64,000 nt of DNA from AP-15 sp963703665 (GTDB lineage Bacteria; Pseudomonadota; Alphaproteobacteria; ATCC43930; CGMCC-115725), in assembly GCA_963703665.1 (NCBI GenBank), contig CAVPFB010000010.1, positions 357,977-421,976 on the forward strand, read 5' to 3'. The notes under the pieces are model-generated. The model was not told the origin of the DNA. It made no database searches and saw nothing but the letters and a program-made list of their open reading frames with translations. The translations under genes and the position numbers were made by a program. Positions 24,238 through 33,435 of this stretch are shown here, one piece after another (within the stretch, counting starts at the first letter, position 1; every line of letters begins with the position of its first letter).

Positions 24238-25560
24238 ATGATCGACGGGACCGGGGCCGCCGCCGCGTCGCCGCAGCTGCCGTCTATGCCCGCCCCGCGA
24301 TCCGGCCGGCTGCCCCTGTCGGGCCAGATCGCGGTGTCGCTGTTGTGGTTCGCGCTGTTCGCCAACTGGCTGACCATAGTGCCGGTCATCGTGCCCGATC
24401 AGGTCGCCGCGATCCTCGGGCCGGATGCGGCGGCAAAGGAGGGGATCAGCGGCACCATCCTCGCCGCCGGTGCGCTGATGGCGCTGATCATGGCGCCGCT
24501 GGCGGGCGCGCTGTCCGACCGCGCAGGCAATCCGAAAGGGCGCCGACGTTCGTTTCTGATCAGCGGGATGCTCGGCACCTGCATCGGTCTGGCGCTGCTG
24601 GTCCCGGCCGGCGCCGGCGGCATCCCGATCTACCTGCTCGCCATCTTGAATTTGCAATTCTGGTGGAACTGGACCTGCGGCCCCTATGCCGGCCTCATTC
24701 CCGATGTCGTGCCCTCGGGGGACCAGGCCAGGGCCAGCGCCTGGATGAACATCATGAGCATTCTCGGCACCTTCACCGGCAACGGGATCGCGGTGCTGCT
24801 CTACGTGCACGGCCGGCCGGCGGCGGCGATCGCCGCGCTGATCGCCGTCAACCTCGTCTGTCTGGCGCTGACCTTGGCCGGTGTGCGCGAGGTGCCGGCC
24901 GCCGGCGCCGGCCGGCGGTTCGAGCTCGGGCCGTTCCTGCGCTCGTTCTGGCTCAGCCCCGGCAGGCACCGCAATTTCTACCGGGTGCTGGTGACCCGGC
25001 TTTTCGCCAATCTCGGCGTGTGGTCGGTCTTGACCTTTCTGTTGTTCTACCTGCGCGACGTGATCGGGGTCACCGAGCCGAGCAAGGTCCTGCCGATCCT
25101 GCTCGGGGCCGGCGCGCTGTTGGGCATCCCGGCGAGTCTGGTCGCCGCTCGGCTCGCCGATCGGTGGGGGATCGTCGCGGTGGTCAGGGCCACCAGCTGG
25201 ATGATGGCGGCGGCGGCGATCGCTTATGTGCTGATCGCATTTCATCCGGGCCTCGCCCTGACCGCGCCGGTCTTTCTCGTCTATTTCGCCGGCTGGGGCG
25301 CCTATCAGGCGGTCGATTGGGCGTTGGCGCTGAAGGTGCTGCCGCGCAGCGAGACCGCCGGCAAGGATATGGGCATCTGGCACGTGGCGCTGGTGCTGCC
25401 GCAAATCATCGGGCCCGCCGTGACCGGCTGGATCATCACCGGCGCCAAGCTGGCGGTGTCGGCGCGCTTTGCCTACGCGCTGGCCTTCGCGATCGCCGCG
25501 CTGTGGTTCAGCCTGTCGGCGCTGCTGGTCGCGCGCGTCCAGCTGCCGGCGAGCGACTGA
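24238..25560 (+). CDS. Major facilitator superfamily transporter
   Basis: About 440 residues from the ATG at 24238, chosen because gggaggggg stands eight bases upstream; a weaker ATG at 24202 would add 12 residues. Twelve membrane segments can be traced, with 'GALSDRAGNPKGRRRSFLISGML' as the loop 2-3 motif and a symmetric 'ARLADRWGIVAVVRATSW' in the second half. 'LQFWWNWTCGPYAGLIPDVVPSGDQARASAWMNIMS' resembles sugar/cation symporter-type MFS proteins. The substrate is unknown. Confidence 0.87.
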   Translation: MIDGTGAAAASPQLPSMPAPRSGRLPLSGQIAVSLLWFALFANWLTIVPVIVPDQVAAILGPDAAAKEGISGTILAAGALMALIMAPLAGALSDRAGNPKGRRRSFLISGMLGTCIGLALLVPAGAGGIPIYLLAILNLQFWWNWTCGPYAGLIPDVVPSGDQARASAWMNIMSILGTFTGNGIAVLLYVHGRPAAAIAALIAVNLVCLALTLAGVREVPAAGAGRRFELGPFLRSFWLSPGRHRNFYRVLVTRLFANLGVWSVLTFLLFYLRDVIGVTEPSKVLPILLGAGALLGIPASLVAARLADRWGIVAVVRATSWMMAAAAIAYVLIAFHPGLALTAPVFLVYFAGWGAYQAVDWALALKVLPRSETAGKDMGIWHVALVLPQIIGPAVTGWIITGAKLAVSARFAYALAFAIAALWFSLSALLVARVQLPASD

Positions 25561-25705
25561 TTTTTCACCGGTCGAAGCTGCGGGTCGGCGTCGCCCGCGG
25601 GCTCGATCCCGCCTGGTATTTTGTTGGACCGCGCCCTGCCGAGGAAACTTTTCCGGCGCACGGGCGTGCCTCAATAGATCAGCCCCTGGACGAAAGGAGG
25701 GCGAC

Positions 25706-26026
25706 GTGCGAGCGATTATCCGGCCGCTGATGGCCGCCATGCTCCTGTGCGCCGGTATCGGCATCGCGGTGGCGCAGACGCAAAACGGCGCGACCGGCGC
25801 TGCTCCGAACCAGGAGCCGGGCGCGAATGGCCAGGTGCCGCAATCGGATTCGAGCGCAGCCCCCGGCTCGCTGAGCCACGAGCTGAACCGCTCGGGCGGC
25901 GTCATCCGCCCGCCGGCGATCCATGACCCGGGGGTCGTGTCGCCGCCCAATCAGGGCGTAAGCCGCACGCCGGTGATCCCGCCACCCGGCAGCCCCGGCG
26001 GGAACCCGAACGTGCAGCCGAAATAG
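25706..26026 (+). CDS. Small secreted proline-rich protein, unknown function
   Basis: A GTG start at 25706 is preceded by aaaggagg with ideal spacing. The 106-residue product has a signal peptide (MRAIIRPLMAAMLLCAGIGIAVAQ), then a low-complexity mature chain rich in Pro, Gly, Asn and Ser. It ends 'VSPPNQGVSRTPVIPPPGSPGGNPN'. Proteins of this kind are frequent in rhizobia and lack known function. It converges on the multicopper oxidase gene, leaving 21 bases between them. Confidence 0.75.
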   Translation: MRAIIRPLMAAMLLCAGIGIAVAQTQNGATGAAPNQEPGANGQVPQSDSSAAPGSLSHELNRSGGVIRPPAIHDPGVVSPPNQGVSRTPVIPPPGSPGGNPNVQPK

Positions 26027-26047
26027 CCGGGCCGCGGCCCGGGCGGA

Positions 26048-27499
26048 TCAGACATAGCGGAAGGTGGCGAACATGCCGGCTTCCATGTGATACAGCATGT
26101 GGCAGTGGAAGGCCCAGGTGCCGGGATTGTCGGCGTCGAAGACGACGACCACGCGCCCACCCGCCGGCACCCGCACGGTGTCGCGCACCGCGCCCGACAA
26201 GCTCAGGCCGCCGATCTGCACCACCTGAAACCGGTGGCCGTGCAGATGCATCGGATGCGGCATGCCGGTCGAATTGGTCATGACCAGCGCCACGCGCTCG
26301 CCTTTGGCGATCGGCAGCGGCGGCACCTGCGGGTTCCAGGCGACGCCGTTGATCGACCAGATGTATTTCGACATCTCGCCGGTCAGGTCGATCGAGTGGA
26401 CGCGGTCCGGCTTGCGGGGCGCGAGAGGTTCCAGCGCGCGCAGCCGGCTTTCCAGGTCCATCGTGATCGGCGGCGCCGCCGTCGCCGCTGTCGGTGAGAT
26501 GCGGGCGATCGGCGGATTGCCGGCGGCGAGCACGATGCCGGTGCGGTTGCGCTCGCCCTCGACGGTCGCGAGCAGCGGGTAGGCCGCGGCGCCGCGCGGG
26601 ATCGTCAGCAGAATGTCGAGCCGCTGGGCGACGGCGATCGGAAACCGCCGGCCCGTTACCGGAACCACGAAGGTGCCGTCGACGGCGATCAACCGGCCGT
26701 CGAGCGGGCCGAGATCGAAATGGTAGCTCGACATCGCCGAGCTGTTGATCACCCGCAGCAGCACTTGGCTGCCGGGCTCGACCTTGACCATCTCGGGATC
26801 GTCGAGGGTGCGGTCGTTGGCGAGAAAGGCGTCATAGATGACATCGTTTAGATCCGGCGCCTCGGCTGCGCTCTCGTGAGCCATACCGCCCGTGCCCTTC
26901 ATGCCGGCCGCCATCGGCTTCGCGGCTCCGGCCATCCCGATGCTCGCCATCGCCGGCATATTCCCGCCCTTTTTCAGATTGGCGAAAATCTCCTCGGGCG
27001 GGGTGAAGCTGAAATCGTCGATCATCAGCACGATTTCCTGCTGCCCCGGCTGGTCGCGCTGGTCGCGGATGATCAGCGGCGCCGAGGCTAAGAGCTGCTC
27101 CTGCAACCCCTGATGCGAGTGCATCCAGAAGGTCCCACCATAGGCCAGCGGAAAATCGTAATCGGCGCTGCCGCCGGCCGCGATCGGTGGCCCCGAGACG
27201 CCCGGCACGCCATCCTGCCGCCAGGGCGGGGCGAGGCCGTGCCAATGGATCAAGGTCGGCTTGCCGATCTGGTTTTCGACGCGCACCCGAAACCGGTCGC
27301 CGACCTTTGTCGTAATGCCGGCGGTCCCGTCGGGCTGGCGGATGCCATAGACCGAGGCGGATTTGCCGTTGACCTCGATCGTCCGCCGCACAAGCCGCAG
27401 CACCGTCGGCGCCTCTGCGGCCGGCTCGGCCTGCGCCAGGCCGGGTCGAATCGCCGCCGCAGCAAGGGCGGAGATCAGCATCGCGCGGCGTGTCGGCAT
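26048..27499 (-). CDS. Multicopper oxidase family protein
   Basis: The 483-residue exported protein starts MPTRRAMLISALAAAAIRPGLAQA, an Arg-Arg signal that could use the Tat route. All four copper-binding elements are present: 'HWHGLAPPWRQDGV', 'FWMHSHQGLQEQLLASAPLIIRD', 'MPHPMHLHGHRFQVV' and the terminal 'AFHCHMLYHMEAGM', with the type 1 Cys and axial Met. A Met-rich stretch ('GGNMPAMASIGMAGAAKPMAAGMKGTGGM') in the middle domain resembles the copper-responsive insert of CueO/CopA-type cuprous oxidases, so a role in copper tolerance is plausible. No copper regulator or efflux gene lies nearby. Confidence 0.94.
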   Translation of the reverse strand: MPTRRAMLISALAAAAIRPGLAQAEPAAEAPTVLRLVRRTIEVNGKSASVYGIRQPDGTAGITTKVGDRFRVRVENQIGKPTLIHWHGLAPPWRQDGVPGVSGPPIAAGGSADYDFPLAYGGTFWMHSHQGLQEQLLASAPLIIRDQRDQPGQQEIVLMIDDFSFTPPEEIFANLKKGGNMPAMASIGMAGAAKPMAAGMKGTGGMAHESAAEAPDLNDVIYDAFLANDRTLDDPEMVKVEPGSQVLLRVINSSAMSSYHFDLGPLDGRLIAVDGTFVVPVTGRRFPIAVAQRLDILLTIPRGAAAYPLLATVEGERNRTGIVLAAGNPPIARISPTAATAAPPITMDLESRLRALEPLAPRKPDRVHSIDLTGEMSKYIWSINGVAWNPQVPPLPIAKGERVALVMTNSTGMPHPMHLHGHRFQVVQIGGLSLSGAVRDTVRVPAGGRVVVVFDADNPGTWAFHCHMLYHMEAGMFATFRYV

Positions 27500-27650
27500 C
27501 GCATTTTCCCCCTGCGAGTTTTGGAGATGATAGCTCCGCGCCGGATCGGCGGAAATCCGCGTCCTGCTTGCCCGAAATACCCAGAGACTGGTTCGCTTTA
27601 TCGCGCGGCACAGATTATCGTAGACGCGATTTTTGCGTTGGAGGCGGCAG

Positions 27651-28169
27651 ATGAGTGAGATAGCGGCGGTGGCGTTGAGCCCGGAAACGGTGCTCGCCGA
27701 GATGAAGAAGCATGGAGTGACCCATGTCGTGTACCTGCCCGACAGCGAGACCAACTGGCTCTACCTGCTGATGAAGGCCGATCCGGCGGTCCGCCTCGTC
27801 GGGGTCGGCCGTGAGGGCAACGCCGCCTCGATCGCCGCCGGGCTGTGGCTCGGCGGGGCAAAGCCGCTGATCCTGATTCAGAACACTGGCATGCTCGAAG
27901 CGGGAGATTCGATCCGCGGCTGGCTGATGAGCCTCAACGTCCCGGTCGTCTTGATGGTCGGCTATCGCGGCTGGACCCGCCACGGCGTCACCACCGACAC
28001 CGTGGCGACGTATACCGAGCGCTTTCTGATGGCGTTCGGCCTCAATTATTACCTGATCGAAAGCGATGCTGATTCGGACCGCATCGGGGTCGCCTTCGAA
28101 GAGGCGGAGCGCACCCAGCGGCCGGTGGTGATCCTGGTCGGCGACGAATATCACGGCTTCAACCGGTAG
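27651..28169 (+). CDS. TPP-dependent decarboxylase, alpha-type (PYR) subunit
   Basis: The 172-residue protein corresponds to the N-terminal PYR domain of ThDP enzymes such as sulfopyruvate or phosphonopyruvate decarboxylase. 'LAEMKKHGVTHVVYLPDSETNWLYLL', 'VGVGREGNAASIAAGLWLGGAKPLILIQNTGMLEAGDSIR' with the catalytic Glu of 'GREG', and 'RPVVILVGDEYHGF' fit ComD-like proteins. It starts at the ATG at 27651 after ggaggcggcag. The beta-type half follows 14 bases later, so the two form a split enzyme. Which 2-oxoacid is decarboxylated is unknown; coenzyme M synthesis genes are absent. Confidence 0.86.
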   Translation: MSEIAAVALSPETVLAEMKKHGVTHVVYLPDSETNWLYLLMKADPAVRLVGVGREGNAASIAAGLWLGGAKPLILIQNTGMLEAGDSIRGWLMSLNVPVVLMVGYRGWTRHGVTTDTVATYTERFLMAFGLNYYLIESDADSDRIGVAFEEAERTQRPVVILVGDEYHGFNR

Positions 28170-28183
28170 AGGGGCGTCTCGCG

Positions 28184-28768
28184 ATGATGCACACCGTCGA
28201 CATGATGAAGGCCGTCGCCCATTACCGCGGCGATGCGATCCTCGTTCCCGGCCGGAGCGGCCGCTACTGGATCAGTCTGAGCAACAACCACAAGCTCGAT
28301 GTCGAGGTCGGCGATCCGGCGATGGGCGGCCATGCCGGGCTTGGCCTCGGTCTGGCGCTGGCGCGTCCGGACAAGAAGGTGATGCTGTTCGATTCCGAGG
28401 GCGACATCCTGATGAGCCTCGGCATGCTGGCCACGGTCGCCGAGCAGGCGCCGGAGAACCTCTATCATTTCCTGATCGACAACGGCGTCTACGCGACGAC
28501 CGGAGGCCAGCCGGTGCCGAACGCCGACAAGATGGCCTACGATGTCGTTGCCCGCGGCTGCGGCTATCCGCGCAGCTTCGCCTTCACCGAGATCGGCGAT
28601 TTCGAGCGCGAGCTGCCCGGCATCATGGCCGGGCCGGGCCCGGTCTTCGTCGCCTGCAAGGTCGTGCCGGAAATCGAGAACGAGCCCATCGGGCGCCGCC
28701 GCCGCTGGCAGACCCGCACCCGCGAAGAAGTCGTCGCCGATCTGCGCGCTGAGCTCGGCAAAGGGTGA
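28184..28768 (+). CDS. TPP-dependent decarboxylase, beta-type (PP) subunit
   Basis: The 194-residue protein is the PP domain partner of the preceding gene. 'VEVGDPAMGGHAGLGLGLALARPDKKVMLFDSEGDILMSLGMLATVAEQAPENLYHFLIDNGVYATTGGQPVP' aligns with the ThDP-binding region of ComE/IlvB-like proteins. In that family the Mg-ThDP motif usually begins GDG(S/A); here the aligned residues are SEGD, so the Mg-binding Asp is replaced by Glu, while the downstream Asn of 'DNGVY' is kept. The C-terminal basic tail reads 'GRRRRWQTRTREEVV'. It lies eight bases from the convergent panC. Confidence 0.86.
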   Translation: MMHTVDMMKAVAHYRGDAILVPGRSGRYWISLSNNHKLDVEVGDPAMGGHAGLGLGLALARPDKKVMLFDSEGDILMSLGMLATVAEQAPENLYHFLIDNGVYATTGGQPVPNADKMAYDVVARGCGYPRSFAFTEIGDFERELPGIMAGPGPVFVACKVVPEIENEPIGRRRRWQTRTREEVVADLRAELGKG

Positions 28769-28776
28769 GCGGGTGC

Positions 28777-29619
28777 TCAGCCGATCGCGATATTGTCGAT
28801 CAGCCGGGTGCGCCCGAGCCTGACCGCAGCGAAGACGCGAGCCCGGGACGCGACCGTCAGGATGATCGGGGCGAGGCTTTCGGCGTCGCGGATTTCGAGA
28901 TATTCGACGCCGAACCCGGCCTTGGTCAGCGCCGCCCGGCCATGCTCGATTTCCTCCGCGACCGCCGTCGGCCCGGAGGCGAGCGCCGCGGCAATCCCGC
29001 GCAGTACCCGTGCGAGCTCTGGGGCGACCTGGCGCTCCGCCGGCGTCAGATAGGCGTTGCGCGACGACAGCGCCAGCCCGTCGGTCTCGCGCACGGTCGG
29101 CACGCCCTCGATTCGCACCGGGAGGTCGAGGTCGCGCGCCATCCGGCGCACCACCAGCAGCTGTTGGTAGTCCTTCTCGCCGAAATAGGCGACATCGGGC
29201 ATCGATTGGACCAAGAGCTTGGCGACAACGGTCGCGACCCCGTCGAAATGCCCGGCGCGGTGGGCGCCGCACAGCCCCTCGGTCAGCCCCGTAACCCGGA
29301 TGAGGGTGGCAAATCCCGGCGGATAGATTTCCTCGCCGCCGGGGACAAAGGCCAGATCGACCCCCGCCGCGCGCAGCATGTCGAGATCGTTCGCCTCGGG
29401 CCGTGGGTAGGCGCCGAGATCCTCGCTCGGCGCAAACTGCTTGGGGTTGACGAAGATCGTCGCAACGACGCGCTCGCACGCCGCCCGAGCCGCGCCGACT
29501 AGCGCCATGTGCCCGGCATGGAGCGCCCCCATGGTCGGCACCAGCCCGATGCGCTCGCCCGAGTTCCGCCACGGCGTCACCCGGCTTCTTAAATCGGCGA
29601 TCGTTCTCGCTATCTGCAT
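28777..29619 (-). CDS. panC: Pantoate-beta-alanine ligase PanC
   Basis: The 280-residue enzyme makes pantothenate from pantoate, beta-alanine and ATP. It begins MQIARTIADLR and contains 'GLVPTMGALHAGHMALVGAARA' with the HxGH nucleotidyl-transfer motif. It also has 'ATIFVNPKQFAPSEDLGAYPR', 'TGLTEGLCGAHRAGHFDGVATVVAKLL', 'YFGEKDYQQL' and 'ETDGLALSSRNAYLTPAER' (KMSKS-like). The start has ggaggc upstream. panB and panD are not adjacent. It converges with the split decarboxylase genes. Confidence 0.95.
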   Translation of the reverse strand: MQIARTIADLRSRVTPWRNSGERIGLVPTMGALHAGHMALVGAARAACERVVATIFVNPKQFAPSEDLGAYPRPEANDLDMLRAAGVDLAFVPGGEEIYPPGFATLIRVTGLTEGLCGAHRAGHFDGVATVVAKLLVQSMPDVAYFGEKDYQQLLVVRRMARDLDLPVRIEGVPTVRETDGLALSSRNAYLTPAERQVAPELARVLRGIAAALASGPTAVAEEIEHGRAALTKAGFGVEYLEIRDAESLAPIILTVASRARVFAAVRLGRTRLIDNIAIG

Positions 29620-29882
29620 CTGCAAACCGAGGCCTCCGTTCGCGGTCCGATAACAGATTGGAGCGTTGTGCTCCGTGGTAAAGCCGCCGCGTTCACCGTC
29701 GGGACGTGGCCTGTGGCGCTGGCGTGGCTCTGACTTTTTTCGGAGCGCCCTCACCGGCTCGCTTTATTCGTCTCGCCAAGATCGTTAGGATCGCCGGTGC
29801 AAACACCCTCGGTCGCCCACGGCGTGCCGGAGGGAGAAAAAATGGACGGCTCTGCAGCCGCCCGGAAGATGGGAGGAATGTG

Positions 29883-31245
29883 ATGCTGACGACCGGTGCC
29901 CCCGCGGTTGCGCTGTCCGAGGCCGAGCACAGCCGGCAATTGCGCCGAGCGGTGGTCGCGGGCACGGTCGGAACGATCATCGAGGCATACGATTTCCTGC
30001 TTTATGTAATCGTCGCCCCGCTGGTCTTTGCGAAATTGTATTTCCCGTCATCCGAGCCGCTCGCCGGGACCTTGCAGGCTTTCGGCATCTACGCCGTCGG
30101 CTTTATCGCGCGACCGGTCGGCGCGGCGCTGTTCGGGCATTACGGCGACCGCATCGGTCGTAAGGTGACCTTGATCGCGACTTTGCTGCTGACGGGGTTG
30201 TCGACCTTCGCGGTCGGGTTTGTTCCGGGCTACGCGTCGATCGGCATCTGGGGTGCCGTCATCCTGACGGTCGTCCGCTTTATTCAGGGTCTCGGGATCG
30301 GCGGCGAATGGGGCGGGGCGACCTTGATCGCAATGGAATGGGCGAAAACCAACGCTCATCGCGGTTTTATCACCTCTTGGCCGCAATGGGGCGGCCCGGC
30401 GGGATTGTTCCTCGCCAACCTCGCGGTGCTCGCGTTCAGTGCGATTTCGGGCGACCATTTCCTGACCTGGGGGTGGCGCGTCCCGTTCTGGCTCTCGATC
30501 GTGATGGTTGGGATCGGGCTCTACATCCGCCTCGGCATCCTCGAGACGCCGGTTTTCACGCGAATTCTGGAAGAACGCCGCGTCGAACGCACGCCGGTCA
30601 TCGAAGTCATCAAACGCCAGCCCAAGCAGATCATCCTGTCCGCGCTGTGCCGGATGGCGGAGCAAGGTCCGTTCTATGTCTATGCCGCGTTTGTCTTCGT
30701 ATATGGAACCAAGAGTCTCCGGCGCCTCGCGCGACTTCCTGCTCATCGCGGTTTTGGTCGCGACCGCCCTGTCGGGTGTAACCACCCCGCTCGCCGGGCA
30801 CATCTCGGACCGCATCGGCCGCAAACGGATGTACCTGATCGGCGCGGTCACGACCGGGGTATTCGCCTTCGTCTATTTCGCGATGATGAACAGCATGGTT
30901 CCCGGGCTGGTTTTTCTCGCGATCGTGCTGTCCTTCATCCCGCACGACATGATGTACGGCCCGCAGGCGGCATTGATCGCCGAATGCTTCACTCCGCGGC
31001 TGCGCTACAGCGGCTCCTCGCTCGGCTTTCACCTCTCCTCGGTCATCGCCGGCGGGCCGGCGCCGCTGATCGCGACGGCATTGTTCGCGGCCTTCGGATC
31101 GGGCTATGTAGTGGCACTCTATATCCTGTTCTGCGCGATCGTCAGCATCACCGCCACGGCGTTTTTGCCCGACTACACCAACCGCGACATTTCGCAGGAG
31201 CACGACGCGCCGCAAGCCGCACCGCAGGCCGCGGTATCGTCGTGA
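29883..31245 (+). CDS. MFS transporter, MHS (metabolite:H+ symporter) type (frameshifted)
   Basis: With one extra C removed at 30720, the product is about 453 residues with twelve membrane segments. Family motifs include 'GTIIEAYDFLLYVIVAPLVFAKLYFP', 'FIARPVGAALFGHYGDRIGRK' and 'RFIQGLGIGGEWGGATLIAMEWA', all characteristic of ProP/ShiA/KgtP-like symporters. 'HISDRIGRKRMYLIG' and 'SFIPHDMMYGPQAALIAECFTPRLRYSGSSLGF' follow after the shift. It likely imports an organic acid or osmolyte with protons. The start ATG follows gggaggaatgtg. Both halves are well conserved, favouring sequence error. Confidence 0.87.
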
Positions 31246-31277
31246 GATCAGGGCTCATCTCAAACCCGATCTGATCA

Positions 31278-31391
31278 CTAGCGGGCGCCCAAGGCGCGGA
31301 ACTCGGTTCTGAGCGAGCTGTACGCGAGATAGCAATACAGGCACCCGGCCAACGTCACCGCGATGGCGGCCGAGACGGCGATCGATTTCAT
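31278..31391 (-). CDS. 37-residue single-pass membrane protein downstream of the hydantoinase
   Basis: An ATG at 31391 opens a 38-codon frame ending TAG at 31278. It reads MKSIAVSAAIAVTLAGC, then LYCYLAYSSLRTEFRALGAR. Residues about 4-25 form one hydrophobic segment. Nearly every codon ends in G or C, as in neighbouring real genes. It follows the hydantoinase gene by 31 bases on the same strand, so it may share its transcript. A modest purine-rich sequence (ggaaatagagacca) precedes the start. No family is recognised. Confidence 0.5.
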   Translation of the reverse strand: MKSIAVSAAIAVTLAGCLYCYLAYSSLRTEFRALGAR

Positions 31392-31422
31392 TGGTCTCTA
31401 TTTCCTATCCGTGTCGATTGTT

Positions 31423-32853
31423 TTACACTGCCGGCCGGGAGCGCACTTCTTCCGGCACCTTGCGGGACAGGAACTGCCCGTCTTTGAGATCGGCGGAAAA
31501 GCTGTGGCCTTCGACGACGATCTTGCCGCGCAGCATCGTCATCGACGGCCAGGCGGCGAGGTCGCGACCCTCCCACGGGCTGTAATCGGCTTCGTGCAGT
31601 TCGGCGGCATGCACGACCCGGCGCCGGCGCCGGTCGAGCACCACAATGTCGGCATCGGAGCCGACCGCCAACGCACCCTTCCTCGGGTAGAGGCCCATGA
31701 TCCGGGCCGCGTTCGATGACACCAGGCCGACGAAATCCAACAGGCTGCGGCCGCGCTTTTCGACGGTCTCGGTGTAGATCAACGATACTCGCGGTTCGAC
31801 CCCGGCATTGCCGCCGGTGGCGTCGTCGATCCGCCGGCCCTGCAGCTTGATCCGCAGCGGACAGCAGATCTCGTCGGTGGCGACGGTCTGGATCGCGCCG
31901 TGGTCGGTCGCTGCCCACAGGGCCTCGCGGTCCTCGGCGAATTTGAGCGAGGGATAGGTGTGGTAGATCTGGCCGTTCGGACGCTTATAGTCCTCGGCCG
32001 AATACATCAGGTACTGGTGCAGGGTCTCGCCGTAGATCGGAACACCATTGGCCCGCGCCGCAGCGATCGCCCGCACCCCGGTCGCGGCCGAGGTGTGCAT
32101 CATATAAAGTGCCGCACCCTCGATATTGGCGGCGAGCCGTATCACCCGGTTGAACGCCAGGTCCTCGCTCAAGGTGTTGTGCACCTCGGCCATGTTCTCG
32201 AAGCCGGTCCGGTCCTCGCGGAACAGCTTCTCGTACATGTGCATGACGATGTCGTTGTCCTCGGCGTGGATCGCGGCGATGCCGCCGGCCTTGGCCAGGA
32301 CCTTCAGCACCTCCCAGATATCGCCGAAATCGACCATGCGGCCCTTGCGCGAGGGGGTGATGTCGGTGGTGAAGATCTTGACCGAGGGATGCCCGGCCGC
32401 GACCGCCTCGGCCAATTGCGGCAGCAATTCGGGCGCCAGCTTGCCCTGCACCATGGTGTGAAACGCATAGTCGCAGTGGCAGTCGCCGGCCCATTCCTTC
32501 TGGCGGCGCTCGATCGCCTGCCGCACATTGTCGCCGTCTCCGACCAGCGCGAAATCGAGGATCGTCGTGGTGCCGCCATGGAGCGCCGCTTCGCTGACCC
32601 TTGCCGGCCCGTCGGTCATCTGGTGTTGGGTGGTGCCGGGCACGACGATCGGCCAGCGGCAATGGACATGCGGGTCGATGCCGCCCGGGATGACGAGCTG
32701 CCCCGAGGCGTCGACAATGCGCCCGGCGCCGATCGCGGCGAGGCTGCCGGGCGCGCCGATGGCGGCGATCCGGCCGCCGCCGACGCCGATATCGGCGGGC
32801 TCCGGCCCGGTGGGCAGCACGGCGAGGCCGTTCGCGATCACAATGTCGAGCAT
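31423..32853 (-). CDS. Dihydropyrimidinase/hydantoinase family metal-dependent hydrolase
   Basis: The 476-residue cyclic-amidase enzyme has 'VIPGGIDPHVHCRWP' (first two metal His), 'GGTTTILDFALVGDGD', 'HPSVKIFTTDITPSRKG' with the Lys expected to be carboxylated, 'IAAIHAEDNDIVMHMYEKL', 'ALYMMHTSAATGVRAIAAARANGVPIYGETLHQYL' and 'QTVATDEICCP' with the catalytic Asp. It would open a ring amide such as a hydantoin or dihydropyrimidine. Usually a D- or L-carbamoylase is near; none is here. The start at 32853 has aaagggg upstream. Confidence 0.92.
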   Translation of the reverse strand: MLDIVIANGLAVLPTGPEPADIGVGGGRIAAIGAPGSLAAIGAGRIVDASGQLVIPGGIDPHVHCRWPIVVPGTTQHQMTDGPARVSEAALHGGTTTILDFALVGDGDNVRQAIERRQKEWAGDCHCDYAFHTMVQGKLAPELLPQLAEAVAAGHPSVKIFTTDITPSRKGRMVDFGDIWEVLKVLAKAGGIAAIHAEDNDIVMHMYEKLFREDRTGFENMAEVHNTLSEDLAFNRVIRLAANIEGAALYMMHTSAATGVRAIAAARANGVPIYGETLHQYLMYSAEDYKRPNGQIYHTYPSLKFAEDREALWAATDHGAIQTVATDEICCPLRIKLQGRRIDDATGGNAGVEPRVSLIYTETVEKRGRSLLDFVGLVSSNAARIMGLYPRKGALAVGSDADIVVLDRRRRRVVHAAELHEADYSPWEGRDLAAWPSMTMLRGKIVVEGHSFSADLKDGQFLSRKVPEEVRSRPAV

Positions 32854-33036
32854 CCGATCCCCTTTTTAGGTTCGTCGGCGATCCTAATGCGGACAGCGTT
32901 CAGGCGACAAGCGCCGGGCCCACCGGGTCCAGCCCCCTCGCGCCCGGCCAGTCGGTCACTGTCGGTGTGCAGTTTGGGAACCCTTTGTTCGCCACGATCA
33001 ACTTCACCCCGCGGATTTACTCCGGGAGCACCCGAC

Positions 33037-33435
33037 ATGGGCAAAGGTGCACCGCTTTTCATTGCGGCATTCATTTGTTTTGCGTCGATGGCGTCGGCCG
33101 CCTCAAAGGAAAACCGTTCTAACGCAGCAGCAGCGACACCAGAAGCGCCAGCGCCAACAGAGCGGCGACACCTTGCCAAACCCGCACGGGGGCCCGTTCG
33201 TAGAGCGTGCGCGGCCGCTGCATTGCGCTCGGCGCGCGCGCCGGCCCGGCCTCGATCTCGAGCGCGAACTCGGTCATGTCGTGAAAGCGCTTCGCCGAAT
33301 CGAGGGCGATGGCGCGCCCGAGTGCCGCCTGGAGCCAAGCGGGAAGATCCGGCCGCAGCGCGGAAAAGTCCTTCGGCCGGTTGCGGCGCGGCGGGCTGGT
33401 GGCGTCGGCATTGCCGTAAGGGAATTCGCGCGTGA
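33037..33435 (+). CDS. Possible small exported protein overlapping the kinase gene
   Basis: An ATG at 33037 with gggag upstream begins MGKGAPLFIAAFICFASMASAASK, a convincing signal peptide, and the first 28 codons lie in the gap beyond the kinase stop at 33119. The rest of the frame is antisense to the kinase C-terminus and Arg/Ala-rich, which looks like shadow sequence. Either a short exported protein has lost its own end, or the peptide is chance. Confidence 0.3.
   Translation: MGKGAPLFIAAFICFASMASAASKENRSNAAAATPEAPAPTERRHLAKPARGPVRRACAAAALRSARAPARPRSRARTRSCRESASPNRGRWRARVPPGAKREDPAAARKSPSAGCGAAGWWRRHCRKGIRA

Noticed and set aside
24178..25950. A 590-residue reverse frame opposite an MFS transporter
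   Set aside because: Low-complexity Arg/Gln/Asp-rich text, typical antisense of membrane-protein codons.
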